Positions 4,411-5,032 of a DNA stretch of 5,032 bases are shown here, piece by piece. The translations under genes and the position numbers were made by a program. The notes under the pieces were generated by a model. It saw nothing but the letters and a program-made list of their open reading frames with translations. It did no database searches and was not told the origin of the DNA. The stretch is from Vulcanimicrobiota bacterium. GTDB taxonomy: Bacteria; Vulcanimicrobiota; Vulcanimicrobiia; Vulcanimicrobiales; Vulcanimicrobiaceae. Each line of letters opens with the position of its first letter. Positions within the stretch are counted from its first letter, which is position 1. The stretch spans positions 1-5,032 of the forward strand of contig JASHTE010000227.1 of the NCBI GenBank assembly GCA_030040695.1, in the 5' to 3' direction.

Positions 4411-5032
4411 TTCGCCGGCTCCTCATCGCGAATCGCGGCGAGATCGCCGTGCGCGTCGCTCGCGCTGCGCGCGCGATGGGTATCGTACCGCTCGGCATCT
4501 ACTCGGATGCCGATGCGCGCGCGTACCATCTCTCCTTCATGGACGACGCTCGCCGGATCGGTCCGGCGCCGGCGGCAGAATCATACCTCGACGCGCGCGC
4601 GATTCTCGCAGCTGCACGAGAGATGAATGCGGAGGCGCTCCATCCCGGCTACGGCTTTCTCTCCGAGAACCCGGCCTTCGCGCAAGCCGTTCAGGAGGCC
4701 GGCCTGATCTTCGTCGGGCCGCCGCCCCCCGCGCTCGCAGCCGCCGGAAGCAAGATCGAGGCGAAGCGGCGCGCACGAGCCGTCGGAGTGCCGACGGTCC
4801 CGGGATACGACGGCGAGGATCAGTCCGACGCGCGACTGCGCGCTGAAGCCGAGCGCATCGGTTTTCCCGTGCTCGTCAAGGCGAGCGCCGGGGGCGGCGG
4901 GCGCGGCATGCGCGTCGTTCTCGCGGCGCCTGAGCTCGAGGAGGCGATTGCCGCCGCAAAGCGCGAGGCCCTCGGCGCCTTCGGCGATGCAACGCTCCTG
5001 CTCGAGCGCTATCTGCAGAATCCGCGCCACAT
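4407..5032 (+). CDS. liuD: Biotin carboxylase subunit of an acyl-CoA carboxylase, N-terminal part; probable methylcrotonyl-CoA carboxylase alpha
   Basis: ATG at 4407 overlaps the upstream TGA (ATGA) and opens 208 codons that run off the right edge. Residues 1-14 are the N-terminal LLIANRGEIA signature. HPGYGFLSEN (79-88), GPPPPALAAAGSK (104-116) and VLVKASAGGGGRGMRVV (155-171) follow. The last is the ATP-grasp glycine-rich loop with K158, and K120 matches the other ATP-binding lysine of E. coli AccC. AFGDATLLLERYLQNPRH (191-208) ends the visible part. The enzyme carboxylates biotin with bicarbonate and ATP. Pairing with the hydratase points to 3-methylcrotonyl-CoA as the final acceptor, by context only. 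Geranyl-CoA, propionyl-CoA or acetyl-CoA carboxylase subunits share these motifs. The biotinyl domain, if present, and the beta subunit would lie beyond the window. Confidence 0.85.
   Translation, partial: MIRRLLIANRGEIAVRVARAARAMGIVPLGIYSDADARAYHLSFMDDARRIGPAPAAESYLDARAILAAAREMNAEALHPGYGFLSENPAFAQAVQEAGLIFVGPPPPALAAAGSKIEAKRRARAVGVPTVPGYDGEDQSDARLRAEAERIGFPVLVKASAGGGGRGMRVVLAAPELEEAIAAAKREALGAFGDATLLLERYLQNPRH

Overview
The window looks like chromosomal DNA of a GC-rich diderm bacterium. An outer-membrane TonB-dependent receptor and an exported lipoprotein indicate two membranes. The combination of a receptor with an N-terminal carboxypeptidase-regulatory-like domain, a Gly/Asp/Pro/Tyr-rich six-unit beta-propeller lipoprotein and tightly packed catabolic genes reminds me of Eremiobacterota (WPS-2/Vulcanimicrobiota) genomes. 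That is recollection and was not tested. No RNA gene, CRISPR array, insertion sequence or phage gene is visible.

Layout. (1) Bases 1-1578, minus strand: the first 526 residues of a TonB-dependent receptor whose C-terminal part lies beyond the left edge. (2) Bases 1579-1896: a divergent control region, more AT-rich to the eye than its flanks. It holds two 7-bp inverted repeats of identical geometry, a 9-bp direct repeat with an 11-bp period, a repeated ATCTTACG word, and an 11-bp perfect hairpin ending two bases before the next gene. A 47-codon reading frame with a plausible ribosome-binding site starts inside this region. (3) Bases 1897-2217, plus: a stand-alone OmpR/PhoB-type winged-helix DNA-binding protein with no receiver domain. 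(4) Bases 2218-3084, minus: a secreted or outer-membrane lipoprotein with six propeller repeats, convergent with (3), the two stop codons abutting. (5) Bases 3085-3229: a second divergent region with a Fur/PerR-like 7-1-7 dyad and an extended -10 promoter placed almost on top of the next start codon. (6) Bases 3230-5032, plus: three genes overlapping by 4 bp each (GTGA, then ATGA). They encode a Fur-family metalloregulator with PerR-like ligands, a methylglutaconyl-CoA hydratase-type enoyl-CoA hydratase, and the N-terminal 208 residues of a biotin carboxylase, probably the methylcrotonyl-CoA carboxylase alpha subunit.

How the genes may work together. The hydratase and biotin carboxylase catalyse successive steps of leucine (isovaleryl-CoA) breakdown: carboxylation of 3-methylcrotonyl-CoA, then hydration of 3-methylglutaconyl-CoA. 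Their overlap with a Fur-family gene suggests that metal or peroxide status is tied to this catabolic operon, which is an unusual pairing. On the left, the receiver-less regulator is well placed to control the divergent receptor gene through the repeats between them. Both regulatory ideas are inferences from layout and motifs. The strongest points for follow-up are the leader ORF and hairpin ahead of the orphan regulator, the near-leaderless Fur-type promoter with its dyad, and the regulator-liu operon fusion.
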